A DNA stretch of 64,000 nucleotides from Cololabis saira (Eukaryota; Chordata; Actinopteri; Beloniformes; Belonidae), in contig NC_084606.1 of NCBI RefSeq assembly GCF_033807715.1, positions 35,687,898 to 35,751,897 of the forward strand. The letters are read 5' to 3'. Below, piece by piece: positions 31,878-44,290 of this stretch. The notes below the pieces were generated by a model that saw only the letters and a list, made by a program, of their open reading frames with translations, did not search any database and was not told the DNA's origin. Numbering within the stretch: position 1 is the stretch's first letter; every line of letters begins with the position of its first letter. The position numbers and the translations under genes were made by a program.

Positions 31878-33094
31878 CAGTGGCGAAACAACTCAGCACC
31901 GGGCCCCTATGCAAGATCATTAAACCGGGCCCTGCCCATCACAATGCAAAACAGACACGCTGTGATTGACGCAATCTCACAGCAGATGCAAATGACAACG
32001 GGCACTACTGACAGCTTTAACCCTTAACACAACCACAGCGCAGATAGATATGTTTAAAAAAAATCCACATCAATAACACAAGCACATTGCAATTTGGTGA
32101 CACGGCAGAACACCACATAAAAACAATCATAGCGCATAAACACAACAAAAAGCACATATAACCAACAGCATAACGCACACAGTGCGCCGGTGTGCGACAG
32201 AACACCGGCAGTGCCAACAGCTGAGAATAAACCCACACAGCGCACAGATTGAAATTTGGGGGCACGGCGGCACACCACAAATAAAAACATCATAAACACG
32301 CATAAACACAAACAAACTAGTGATAGACTATCACTATAACAAATATTAATAATAAAGGTCATTACTTACCATTACAGTTTGACTTTTCGGGCCTTCATCT
32401 GGGCAAAGTCATTAATTAATTCCTTAAGATCCAGCTGACTTGCCCTGACATTCTCAATTGAGAGCATTGCCAGTCCTGATAAGCGGGCCTGTCCCATGGT
32501 GCTGCGCAGGTATGTTTTTATTAACTTTCATTTGGAGAAGGACCGCTCGGCAGTTGCCACAGTCACTGGTATAGTTAAAAACAGCAGTAAAGCGGTGCAG
32601 ACTTCCCCAAAGCTTGCAGCAATGCAGTTGTTCTCAACTACCAACAAGTTGGTGAGCTCTTTGATGTTTTGAATCTGTGAGATCCTGTCCTTTAAGCAAG
32701 CACATAATGACACAAGTTGGAAATGAAGTGGTTAAGTCTGCTTTATACATATCACATAACGTGCTTGCTTGCTCAAATAGCTCATCATCAGTTGCAGTGC
32801 GCAGTGTTTCGGGCTGTCCTCTCCTGACTTCGCCAACTCTTCCTCTACGCAAATATGGGTTACACATGCGCACTACACCGGCATCATCCGAGATCATCTA
32901 TACATTTAAATTTGTATTTAAACTAGATATATCTTTATAACCAGCCCATAACATTTATGTAAACACACACACCTCAAAAAAAAAAAAAAAAAGTCCAGGG
33001 CCCGCACGTCCCCAGGTCCTGCGCGTGCAGGCCCTGGATACGTGCGGGCCCCTATGCAGTCGCATTGTCTGCATATATGGTAGTTTCGCCACTG
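31878..33094 (-). mobile_element. hAT element with transposase remains
   Basis: CAGTGGCGAAAC at the left and GTTTCGCCACTG at the right are perfect inverted ends. They are flanked by a perfect 8-bp duplication ATTACATA (31870-31877 and 33095-33102). Subterminal GGGCCCCTATGCA motifs occur on both sides. The transposase remnant is on the minus strand. Confidence 0.95.
32370..32897 (-). pseudogene. hAT transposase C-terminal (dimerisation) relic
   Basis: The minus-strand frame 32713-32528 reads FGEVCTALLLFLTIPVTVAT then AERSFSK. The A-E-R-x-F-S box is the hallmark of the hAT C-terminal dimerisation domain. In another frame down to about 32370 the residues NVRASQLDLKELINDFAQMK are readable. The upstream frame 32897-32634 carries CNPYLRRGRVGEVRRGQP-like residues but no catalytic triad. 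It resembles the TTF/ZMYM-type hAT transposases domesticated in vertebrates, but here it is enclosed by intact element ends and is frameshifted, so it is a transposon relic and not a host gene. Confidence 0.85.
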
Positions 33095-33102
33095 ATTACA
33101 TA

Positions 33103-33985
<883 letters not shown>

Positions 33986-34356
33986 AGGTTTTTATCAACA
34001 TGGTATTAACCATTAATATATATGCAGACAAGTTAGAAATTAAAAAAAAAAGTATTTCTGGCCCTGTGTACTACAACAGTATAATAAAATCCTGTAATGA
34101 TGGCTTTTAGCTTTGGTTCCACCCCAAGAATTTAAGTGGCCCCATCTGGGCCCCCCTATGAAACATTTTTGGAGGTGCCCCTGGTTGTGATTTTATGATA
34201 ATATCCTGAGTGTGAATAATAAATCAATAAAGATATTGTTAAAAAAAGTGAGTTTCTCTGACTGAAGACGTTAAATCAACTGCGTCTCTTTGAATGTATC
34301 ATCCAGGGTTATTACCGCGTTGCTTGGTCACATTTGGCAGCGGCGGTGATGTGAGT

Positions 34357-34366
34357 TCTCGCGAGA
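34357..34366. promoter_or_regulatory. TCTCGCGAGA motif 1
   Basis: Perfect palindromic CpG promoter motif, one of two 33 bp apart. Confidence 0.6.
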
Positions 34367-34389
34367 GCAGCAGCGGCGGTGATGTGAGT

Positions 34390-34399
34390 TCTCGCGAGA
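34390..34399. promoter_or_regulatory. TCTCGCGAGA motif 2
   Basis: Second perfect copy. The flanking GGCGGTGATGTGAGT is duplicated with it. Confidence 0.6.
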
Positions 34400-34819
34400 G
34401 CAGCAGCAGCCCAGCGGTATTTATCAGCAGCAGTCTCGCTCCGCCGCCAGTCCTCGCGTCTCCCCAGCGACTCCGCACCGCTGCCCGGACGAGGCTTAAT
34501 CGACGTTTTTTTTTTGCTCTGACAAGCCCCAACGAAAACCCATTTTTGATCGGGAAATCCCTGCCAGGGAGCCCGCGGGACAGAGTCCAGGAACGGAAGC
34601 AGAACCCGGGTTCGTCCCCCAGGAGACGCCGGGTAAGACATAAAACACCCACTTTCTGTATTTTATATAGCTTTTATTATTACATAACAGCGTTGACAGT
34701 TACTGTAAAATCACGTTATTATCAGAGAACCGCAGGGCGTGCGTGCTGTCATCATTAGAATAAATGTTGCGGCTCATGAGGGGAATAAACATCATCTATC
34801 TTTCTACATGACAGATCCA

Positions 34820-35095
34820 ATCCCTTTAATCTATTTACAGTCCTGGTAGCCATGGTAACGAGCCGTTTTGTCCCCCTGCTCCGCCGAGCCGAAGCAGGTC
34901 GCTCTGCTGCAGGTGCGTGTTCTCCGTGATGGACCGAGCCGGGCAGAAGTCCATGTAAGAAACCGGGGATTGTGGCCGTGAGCGCGGCTGCAGAACTCAC
35001 GGATCCCGGCCGGTTCTGCTGTGGAACCGCGGAGCCCAGAGCCGCACTTCGGCTGGAAAACCCCGCCGAAGAGTTACTGATTCCCTGACATTAAA
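34820..35095. promoter_or_regulatory. CpG-rich shore with X-box-like site
   Basis: The CpG-rich sequence continues inside the putative first intron. GTAGCCATGGTAAC at 34846-34859 fits an RFX X-box (two half sites). It is probably part of the same island as 34300-34632. No exon was recognised. Confidence 0.35.
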
Positions 35096-35232
35096 ATGTC
35101 ACTTGTTTTATTGTTTTTTTATCACCTTTTTTTCCACAATGCGCCCACAACTTGAAAAACTGCAGGTGATGTTGCGCAGTTCCGTGCAGTGGAAGCCCAG
35201 GCGCACCGGCTGGACCGGACCGGCGTGGGTAG

Positions 35233-35852
35233 TGATGGATGGATAGATGGGTGGATGGATGGATGGGTGGATGGATGGATGGATGGATGGATGGATGAGT
35301 GGATGGATGGATGCATGGATGGATGGATGGGTGGATGGATGGATGGGTGGATGGGTGGGTGGATGGATGGATGGATGGAGGAGTGGGTGGGTGGATGGGT
35401 GGATGAGTGGATGGATGGATGAGTGGATGGGTGGAGGAGTGGGTGGGTGGATGGATGGATGAGTGGATGGATGGATGGATTGATGGATGGATGGATGGAT
35501 GAGTGGATGGGTGGAGGGGTGGGTGGAGGAGTGGATGGATGGATGGATGGATGGATGAGTGGATGGATGGATGGGTGGATGAGTGGATGGATGGATGGAT
35601 GGATGGATGAGAAGATGGGTGGATGGATGGATGGATGGATGGATGGATGGAGGAGTGGATGGATGGATGGATGGATGGATGGATGGATGGAGGAGTGGAT
35701 GGATGGGTGGATGGATGGATGAGAAGATGGGTGGATGGATGGATGGATGAGTGGATGGATGGATGGATGGGTGGATGAGTGGATGGATGGATGAATGGAT
35801 GGATGGATGGGTGGGTGGGTGGGTGGATGGATGAGGGGATGGATAGATGGTG
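35233..35852. repeat. (TGGA)n microsatellite, about 620 bp
   Basis: TGGATGGA repeats with scattered GGTGGGTG and GAGT variants. Long open frames of His-Pro-Ser-Ile on one strand and Trp-Met-Asp-Gly on the other are by-products of the 4-bp repeat. Confidence 0.98.
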
Positions 35853-36159
35853 GAGGTGCAGGGCTGCAGCTGCAGGAGACAGGCGGGGTAATCGATGCGT
35901 GTCGCGCCTCGCTGGCGAGACATGTGCTCACAGTGTGTTTTTCTGCGTGTGTCGCAAACACGCGCAGCTGCTGGAGTGGGCGCACATGCCCGCGCTGATC
36001 ACAGCTGGTGACATACTCGGCTGCTGGGCCCAGCCCACAAATCCTGGGCTTTATTACCGCTGCACCACTCTTCATGTTTTCATTTAAGATTCTTTTTTTT
36101 TTATTCTTTTTTTTTTTTTCATCCTGACTCCAGAAGGAATTGGTTGACTTATTATTATA

Positions 36160-36899
<740 letters not shown>

Positions 36900-36996
36900 A
36901 GGACGAATGTCACCTTCCCATCGTTACCTTCAATAAGTGGAGTGAAGTGAATTTCCCCATTGAGGGAGAAATAAAGGACAATCTTATCTTATCTTA
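36900..36996 (+). mobile_element. LINE 3' tail with (TCTTA)n
   Basis: TTTCCCCATTGAGGGAGAAA then TAAAGGACAA and repeated TCTTA. The complement of a related end is at 25855. Confidence 0.6.
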
Positions 36997-37928
36997 TAAC
37001 CAGCGTCAGTGTTCTGCAGAAACGTCTGTGGAGATTACTTGCATTTATTATTTATGTGTGCACATGTGCTGCTTGGATCTAATGTAAAAAACAATGTTTT
37101 TCCACAAGCAAACATCTGAGGTGCTGCTGTGGTATCACTGAAAAAAAAAGGTCTAACAGAACTGGGCTAAATGTTTTTTAGTAGTCGGACATGGCTACCT
37201 CTACTTGAAAGCAGCATTTGTGCTGATATATTAATGATGTTTGCAGTAGTATCAATTACCCAAGTACTGAACTAAAAACAACAAGATGTAATAGCTAGAT
37301 GGCCGTGACACTGAGAGCGTGTTAAACCTCAGACATTTAGTAATGATGACGTAGTTGCACAGATTGGCCTAATTCGCTTGATTTGTTCTTCTGGGTAACT
37401 GCGTATCGTCACAGTTGACATGTGGATGTACCTTAATGACAACGGCAACGTGGAGACAAAGCAGCCCTGCTGCCTCGCTGGCCTTTGCTTCAGCTGAGGT
37501 GCCGCTGAGCATAAAACGGAGGCACGTTGTACGTGCATAGAGATCTCGTCCATCACAGAACTGAAGCACTTGCATGCAAACATCTTTGAGGAGTTAACAC
37601 TGACAGCTGTTGATGTTACCTCGGACTAGGTCGTCCCAAAACCTTTATTCTGTATTTTTACAGCCAGTCTGCAGTGTCTACGCCGTGTCGCATGACCCAG
37701 TAACTGAAAGACGGATAGTTAAACTTTCCTCGACTTTCAAAACAGATGCTGAATAGATGAATGAGGATGTTTGTTGGCGTGGCGTTGAAGGTCTGTTCAC
37801 TCTATTATTATTGGTTACTATTGGTTGATTCTTTAATTTAATCAGGAGGAAAGTACCAAGTTTTAAAGGTGGTCTTTTCAGAGCACATCTTCTATCTTTG
37901 CCCCCCCCCCCCCGTTTTTGCTATTTTG
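36997..37928. other. No gene recognised
   Basis: No supported exon or element end. A minus-strand frame at 37583-37329 has no recognisable motif or splice context. Confidence 0.5.
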
Positions 37929-37936
37929 GATTAGCC

Positions 37937-38160
37937 CAGTGTTTCTCAACCCTGGTCCTCGTGGGCCCCTGTCCTGCATGTTTTAGATGTTTCCCTGCAC
38001 CAACACACCTGATTCTAATTAAAGGTCCTAATTAGCTTGTCACCACGGTCTGCACAACTCTGTTGATGACACAGGTACTTTTATCACGGTGTGCTGAAGC
38101 AGGGGAGCACCTAAAACATGCAGGACTGGGGCCCACGAGGAACAGGATTGAGAAACACTG
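37937..38160. mobile_element. hAT MITE, complete
   Basis: CAGTGTTTCTCAACCCTGGT and its inverted partner AGGATTGAGAAACACTG bound a 224-bp element. An exact 8-bp duplication GATTAGCC flanks it (37929-37936 and 38161-38168). Split or partial copies lie at 17522-17635 with 20148-20231, and at 20871-20915. Confidence 0.93.
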
Positions 38161-38414
38161 GATTAGCCCAACCCACTGATGAGAGACCGATAGATTGTAA
38201 AGTAGAAGGACAAGGTCCAGTGGTTTGTTGAGCTCTTATCATGTCAAAGACATCTGCAGTGCAACTTTTGTACTACAGTACAAATGCACAAGTGAGCTAT
38301 TATGGTGCTGCTAAGTTTACTTACTCAGTTCATTTCTATGTGAAGTAACATGCCACGTGTTATAGGCATGAGAATAAAAATAATGAAAAATTGCCAACAG
38401 GTATTTGTGTATTT

Positions 38415-38512
38415 CTACATGTTACTGAATCGATATCGAAGCATTTAAATCAATATCGAATTGAAACCTAAAGAATCGAATCGTGAGGTTCTTAACAATA
38501 CCCAGCCCTATT
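38415..38512. mobile_element. Fragment of a TATCGATA-rich hAT family
   Basis: GAATCGATATCGAAGC and AACAATACCCAGCCCT resemble the ends of the elements at 50355-50802 and 57422-57859. Confidence 0.5.
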
Positions 38513-38658
38513 CAGGATCTAAACTATTCAACAGCTCCATCTTTTCCAGATAACGCTGTCATGCAGATAGACTATTTATAATTTGCTCATTTTCTTAACG
38601 TTTTTTTTTGCTTTTCGTGACACATCTTGTCTCCGCTTGTTATCATCTGCTTCTGTAG

Positions 38659-38790
38659 CTACCAACATGGCCACCACACCTCACAATCCCACCAGTGTTC
38701 CCAAGCTCCATAGAAGCAAATCACAGCTGATCAGGTCCAGCAGCTGCAGGCGTGTCCTGCAGCTCTCCGAGAGGGAACACACACCTGAAG
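38659..38790 (+). CDS. Candidate first coding exon, protein unknown
   Basis: A strong acceptor (long pyrimidine tract ending CTTCTGTAG at 38658) precedes CTACCAACATGGCC. The ATG at 38667 has A at -3 and G at +4. The frame gives MATTPHNPTSVPKLHRSKSQ, then LIRSSSCRRVLQLSEREHTP, then E. This is a Ser/Arg-rich sequence with basic R-x-x-S sites that looks like real low-complexity N-terminal protein, and codons are GC-biased at the third position. A weak donor AAG|GTCCTG ends the exon at 38790 in phase 1. Phase 1 is compatible with a second open stretch from about 38946 (MPRLDFMLKTVKLLQNQGLD then WDDGAVWDSEPK), whose acceptor is poor. It lies in a rare island between elements (about 38520-39045). 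I do not recognise the gene. It could also be a relic or chance frame. Confidence 0.35.
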
Positions 38791-39065
38791 GTCCTGAACT
38801 ATCATTTTTCTAGGGCAGATGATCCTGAATGGTGTCTCTGTCCAGCTGTGTTGCAGGCTGGTGAATAGACTGGATTTATGTTTGAATGCAGTAAAAGACG
38901 GGAGCTGTGCACTTGTAGCTCTTGTTGTAAAGACGGGAACGGGCAGATATGCCTCGGCTGGATTTCATGCTTAAGACAGTGAAGCTGCTGCAAAACCAGG
39001 GTCTCGACTGGGACGATGGAGCTGTGTGGGACTCTGAGCCAAAACTCCTGGGGCCTCATGTACGA

Positions 39066-39115
39066 AACAAAGAGAAAGGGGAACAGGCAGACACAAACAG
39101 CAACCATTCCAGGGG
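39066..39115 (-). repeat. Short dispersed repeat shared with 23137-23188
   Basis: On the minus strand this reads TGGAATGGTTGCTGTTTGTG and CTGCCTGTTCCC, nearly the same as the plus strand at 23137-23188. The element family is unknown. Confidence 0.5.
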
Positions 39116-40927
39116 CCTTATGTACTAAGAGTGCGGCGCACAAAAAACGTGCGTACGCCACTTTCTACGCTCACGGTCGGATGTTCGAAAAGTGATTTGA
39201 ATGTAGAAAGTTGCGGTCCTTCACACACACACACCATGGCTGGCGTACGCACTTTTCTGAGGTTTTGTCCGTTGACACTCACTGGTGATGCAGTGAAGTG
39301 CAGAATATGAGGAAACGTAACGTCAGCAATAAGTTCACGACCACACGTGAACATGACAGTCCCCACATCACCAGATAAATTACACAAGAGTGGAACTGCA
39401 ACAATCTCACAATCAACCACATGATCTGAACAAACAACTAAAGGAGCTCAACGATGGAACCTGCAAATCCTGATGGAGCTTTGGCTCCGTTAGAGGAACC
39501 TGCTGATGATCAGATCACACCGACCTGCTGGTCCAGGACTAAGACTGGACCATCAGCTGGTTTAGTCTGGACCTGCTGGTCCAGGACTAAGACTGGACCA
39601 TCAGCTGGTTTAGTCTGGACCTGCTGGTCCAGGACTAAGACTGGACCATCAGCTGGTTTAGTCTGGATCTGCTGGTCCAGGACTAAGACTGAAGCATCAG
39701 CTGGTTTAGTCTGGACCTGCTGGTCCAGGACTAAGACTGGACCATCAGCTGGTTTAGGTACCAAGAGGATCTTCTGGATCTCTGTCCTGAACTGGACCAG
39801 CTGCTCCGGTTCAGACCAACATGATCTTTCAGGTTGGACATCTCTGTCACCATGACGACCATATGGGACAACTACTGGAGATTAAAGCCAGATCCTAAAC
39901 ATCCCATAACTGTGTCTGGACAGAAAAACATTAAAATACATTTTGCAGCGAAAAACTGGTTCTGTAAAGGTGTCTTTCTTAAATAAAACTAAGATGTCAC
40001 GGAAAGGTTGGTTGGTACGAACTGATGTGACTCAGAAATGAATGAATGAAGTTGAATGAATGTTTATGCAACTTTCAGTGTCTGATATGGAGTCAGCTGC
40101 AGGTGCTGCAGGATCCAGAAAGTGTTTCTCCGGTGATGGACCGAACACTCCGAGTTACAGCAACTTTGCTCTTTATTTCTCACGTGACAATGGGATTATC
40201 GAGGTGCAAACAAGTTGTCTTTCTGCTGCAGAGGAATCAGATCGTGATGCTTCATGTTTTAAATTATTAAGTTTATATTGTTCATATTGTTATACTTATG
40301 AGAGGTGATCGCGGACATCGCGCGCAAGACTCAATAAACGTGTACATTGAGCTTAATCCGGTATAATACGCGTGACAATGAGGGGCCGTTTTTCAGTTCT
40401 GGTGTTGGTTCTTAAAGTACAAACAAGAAAAGCAGAGTGTAATGATGCACTAACGCTGCCCATAAACATTCACAAATCCTTACGATCATAATAAAACCAC
40501 AACTCTTCACGGAACGCAACACAAAGCAAAGAACAACAATACCCATCATGCAATGCAGCTTAAATCGGGAGAAATGCCTCCTAAATAAATTTTTTTTTCC
40601 AGGCCTCTACTTTTGACAGGACTGTCTCCAGCTCATAGCCGATGTTTTTTTAATTTGTTTTACTTGTTTTTGCAATTTCCTTATTAGGATGAGCGGTTTT
40701 TAATGGATAATTATCTTCATTATTATATTCAAACATATGTATTTGAGGGAGGAGACAGGGTGGAGTGTTGTGCTCCCGCATGTGCACTCAAATCCACTGA
40801 TTGTGATGTTTAAAGGAACCTGTGTGGATTTGGGCGTACGCACAGTTTTGAACATCTGAATTTTTTTTTTTGCGTACGCAAAAATTCCACGCACGGATTC
40901 ACGTTGAAATCCACGCAACATGAGGCC
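39115..40927. mobile_element. DNA element with GGGGCCTTATGTA ends
   Basis: The left terminus GGGGCCTTATGTACTAAG with nearby GTGCGTACGCCA and the right terminus, complement of GGGGCCTCATGTTGCGTGG with GCGTACGCAAAA, are inverted. The interior holds a 133-codon frame (39454-39855) starting MEPANPDGALAPLEEPADDQ whose middle is a 48-bp minisatellite, and no recognisable transposase. The superfamily is not determined. Confidence 0.6.
39528..39757. repeat. 48-bp minisatellite, five copies
   Basis: Units of CTGGTCCAGGACTAAGACTG followed by GACCATCAGCTGGTTTAGTC. Because 48 is a multiple of three, frames stay open on both strands (16-residue repeats such as WTCWSRTKTGPSAGLV). Confidence 0.95.
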
Positions 40928-40929
40928 CC

Positions 40930-41372
40930 TGGTCTGGCGTACGTACAAATCCTGCTTCGCGCAACTTTTCGCTCACCTTCTTTTAAATCTGGCTATCCCG
41001 GTACTTTCTACCGTCTATAAATGCAGAAATGTTCATATCTTTCATTGCATTTATGAAGTGATTAGTCTCCTCCTGATCTTGCGTTTCACCGTGTTTATAA
41101 GAACTTCCTCAAAAAACCAAGATTCCTTGCAAAAAGAACATGCGCAGAAAACAAATTCATGTTCCTTTTGATGGGGAAATCCCGTTAGGCGTTTACATGA
41201 CCCAATATTCAGGTTTTAAAAGGAGTATCCCAGGGGTCATATTCGGGTTTTTAACAAACGGAATATGAGCAAATTCCGGTTATTCAAAGGGGTTATTGGT
41301 GTTTACATGGCGCAACTGGGTTATTGCTAATATTCCGGTTAGAAAAGGGTTATTGACTGCACGTAAACGTAG
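40930..41372. mobile_element. Dispersed element, copy 1 (pair with 55880-56318)
   Basis: Long similarity to 55880-56318 in the same orientation: GTACTTTCTACCGTCTATAA, TGAAGTGATTAGTCTCCTCC, GGGGTCATATTCGGGTTTTT and AAAGGGGTTATTGGTGTTTA. GCGTTTACATGACC and AAAAGGGTTATTGACT motifs suggest element ends. Confidence 0.65.
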
Positions 41373-41757
41373 TCTATGTTTATTTCCCAGTCTTTTCAAG
41401 ATACAAACAGAAAATCTAGGAAGCCGGGTTTCCAAATAGAACCTGAATTGTCCGTATGGGACGGTCTCCTTAAAGCCGCTCCATGTAACACCACCACTGG
41501 CCCATGGGGGCGTGTAGATCTGCCGCCTTGACAACACTGCTAATGAGTGGGGAACGGCACATCTTGTTGTGTGTTTGTTGTTTCTCACACCCAGGTCCTT
41601 TTGTTTGGATATGTGAAATTAGCTCAGAAGTGGTATTGTTACAGAGACAGGCTTTAAAGCGTTGAATCTGTGCTCGGTGTTGAGTGAGGTCAATGTATAT
41701 GCTCTTTTTTTTTTTTAGAGAGAAATGTTGTTTTGAACATTAAGTGGTTGTGTTGTG
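41373..41757. other. No gene recognised
   Basis: No supported feature. The frame at 41588-41280 on the minus strand lacks motifs. Confidence 0.45.
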
Positions 41758-41764
41758 TATATAT

Positions 41765-41818
<54 letters not shown>
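41758..41818. repeat. (TA)n microsatellite
   Basis: TA repeats with one AATA break. Confidence 0.97.
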
Positions 41819-41819
<1 letters not shown>

Positions 41820-41821
<2 letters not shown>

Positions 41822-43310
41822 TTAAACTTTATTTAAACTATTTATTTAAATACAAAAGTAAAAACAAATAAAACAAAGACAAAAACAGCAACAACAAAAG
41901 AGCAGTCAATTAAACAAATATAAAGTTACAATTAATACATATATTAAGTATGAATGTACTATTTTGGAGTCAACTGTTTGGGGTTTTCGATGGCCAGTGC
42001 AGATTTAGTAGCAAGTACTCAGGTAATTGGCCAACCAATTAATTGAACTAGCAGTAAACTGATCTACTGCTGGTGTCATCATCGTATACATTGACCTCGC
42101 CCTGAGAACCTGTTAATAGAGGTTGGCAGACATGGAGACACTGCAACCCATTTGTAATCGCTAGTAGATATACAGTATACATAGATATAGAGCAGGTGCA
42201 GTTAAATAGAGACAGTATAGTGTAAATAAGTATATTTATATAAATATTTATATGGGCATGTGTGTACAAATATATAGAAATATTCAACTATGTGTATGTG
42301 TGTGAGTATAATTACAGTATATAATAATAATAATTAAAGCTGCAAGCAGCGATGAACGGGCCCTCGCACCCTTGTGCACGTTCAGGCTGCAGGGGAAGCT
42401 TGTTTGACTTGATGTAGATTCTTCAGGCCTGGACATTTAGTGGATGACACCATCCACGACTCTCTATATCAAACCGTCTAAAAGTTATGGCAGAAAGTAG
42501 GAACTATCAGATATCGACCAATCAGATGAAGGGGGGGCGAGCTTTTTGGCGTCTAGTGTTGCCACGGTAACGCTTTTGACTGAGAAAAGTAATGTGCGTT
42601 ATCGCAGGATGGAGACGCACATTTTGATGTATAACACACCTGGGTGCACGTTATGGTTTGGGCCGCATTAACTTCCGAAGGAATGGCATAAATTGCACCA
42701 AAATTACACGGTTAATTCAAAATGTCCGACTTCCTGTTGGGTTTCGGCCATGGCGCCAAGAGACTTTTATTTAAGTTGCGCCATGATACAGGTGTGTACC
42801 GATTTCCGTGCATGTACGTCAAACCGTATTGTGGGGCTTGAGGCATAAAGTTTTCTAGGGGGCGCTGTTGAGCCATTTTGCCACGCTCATTAATACAAAC
42901 CATGAAATATCACATTTTTCACCAGACCTGGCTTGCATGCAAAATTTGGTGACTTTTGGAGCACGTTTAGGGGGAAAAAAGGCCCTCCTCGTTGTAAAAA
43001 AAATGAGGATAAAAACAAAAACGAGAAAAATTCCTATAGATACAATAGGGCCTTCGCACTGTCAGTTTTCGGGACCTAATAATAATACTGTTATTTAGCA
43101 GTGTGAGTACAGTGTGTGAGTATTTATAATTACGGGTTAAATGATTAGTGAATGGGGGTAGGATTAAATAAATTTACACTTCTTCCTACTCCTTTAAATT
43201 AAGTTATCAAGTGCTAAAGGATGAAATTCTCTTTTTTATTGTTTTGTTTTTTTAAACTTGTCTTGAAGTGTTGTTTTTTACATGTACAAAAATAAAATAA
43301 ATCAAATCAA
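41820..43310 (+). mobile_element. LINE-like 3' region interrupted by a repeat
   Basis: The right end GGATTAAATAAATTTACACT and ACATGTACAAAAATAAAAT with AATCA repeats looks like a LINE 3' terminus. The left part is AT-rich and decayed. The block 42336-43083 appears inserted. Confidence 0.4.
42336..43083. mobile_element. AGCTGCAAGCAGCGATGAACGG-type repeat
   Basis: It starts ATTAAAGCTGCAAGCAGCG then GGGCCCTCGCACCC and ends AATAGGGCCTTCGCACTGTC then GGGACCTAATAATAA. This is a common fish repeat of unresolved class; a fragment lies near 11958. Two frames inside have no known protein motif. Confidence 0.55.
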
Positions 43311-43596
43311 ATGAGACATTTCCCGCAAAAGGAAAATACTTTTACAGACGGTTAACTTGTTCTAATATCACATGCATTACCTTTATTTTGGTACCAAAAT
43401 TAATCAAAAAGCAGTTAACCTTGTAGGAAGGAGGTCAAATAATTTAGTATGGTTATTAGCGCTAAGACAGAGAACAGAAATGTGTTTTAGTAAAAGGCGG
43501 ATGATGGAGCATCACAGTGACGAGGCAGGAGCTAACCGATGAAGGAACTGCTGCTGGTAGTATGTATTTACCACATCTGATAACCGGTTGACTACA
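43311..43596. other. No gene recognised
   Basis: AT-rich spacer with no supported feature. Confidence 0.45.
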
Positions 43597-44290
43597 GTAG
43601 AGCCCTGCGCGGGACTGTTTTCTTCATCCCGCTCCCGCCCACTCCCGCTAAATTTCTGACCAGTACCGCCCGCACCCGCAACCTGTGTGTTACACTCCCG
43701 CCCGCATCCGCAAAACTCTGAGAATTCATGCCCGCACGATAATAGAGATGCATTGATTTAGTGTGTTCTCCCGTCCCGCAAGAGAAATGTCCAGACAAAT
43801 CTATCAGATTTAATGTTAACATGATAATTGTAGAGCTTGATAGATAATTGACAGTTCATAGGCACCTGACCGAAAGTTAGATGTAACTCCATCATTGTCA
43901 TCATCGCACACAATTATGTGATTGAGGTTATAGCAACAAGAGTAGCTGGGAGTGGCTCAAATAACACTAATAAATAACATAAAATAAACAAAGTTAACGA
44001 ATGAAACAAATTAGTTTAACAAAAGAATCTCTTGGCCATTACATTGCTGTGGAGGAAGAGAATGTTGCTGACCGACTGAGGTTCCAATCCCTCGTCTCTC
44101 TTCCAAGATGCTCCACAGACACTAAACACAGTTTCTCCAAATATCTGACTTGCTTTGACTTTGTTTTGTAAAGACCTTGTTTGAGGTTCTTTTCCACGTC
44201 ATTGTTCCCATCTTGTCGCTAGGCTAGATTCCGATCCTGCAGTGTTTTTTTTAGCCGCCCGCAGCAAAGTTCAAACCACCCGCTCCCGCC
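43597..44290 (-). mobile_element. hAT-like element, degraded
   Basis: The left end CAGTAGAGCCCTGCGCGGGA and repeated CCCGCCCGCACCCGC blocks on both sides mark a fish hAT family. On the minus strand around 44180-44020, residues like IFGETVFSVC and NILFLHSNVMAKRF can be read across frame breaks, as in hAT C-terminal regions. No clean right terminus was found. Confidence 0.5.

Larger units (their letters stand above)
34300..34632 (+). promoter_or_regulatory. CpG-rich promoter and 5' exon candidate
   Basis: A GC- and CpG-rich stretch stands out from the AT-rich surroundings. It contains two copies of a 33-bp unit with the palindrome TCTCGCGAGA (34357-34366 and 34390-34399), an element known from CpG-island promoters of vertebrate genes. 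It ends in a strong splice donor GCCGG|GTAAGA (exon end 34632). The plus-strand frame through it has no recognisable protein and would be 5' untranslated. It could be the first exon of a plus-strand gene to the right: the candidate exon at 38659, or ache, whose coding exon also has an upstream acceptor. This is inference from sequence composition and signals. Confidence 0.45.

Noticed and set aside
32370..32897. Domesticated ZMYM/TTF-like host gene
   Set aside because: The frame is broken and enclosed by intact hAT ends with an exact 8-bp duplication, so it is a transposon relic.
34294..34758. 154-codon frame through the CpG patch as a protein
   Set aside because: It reads across a strong splice donor and the duplicated promoter motif; no domain recognised. 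Treated as untranslated.
35108..36075. Long frames of His-Pro-Ser-Ile repeats (up to 317 codons) and Trp-Met-Asp-Gly repeats
   Set aside because: They are the six-frame shadow of a 4-bp (TGGA)n microsatellite. No unique flanking protein sequence.
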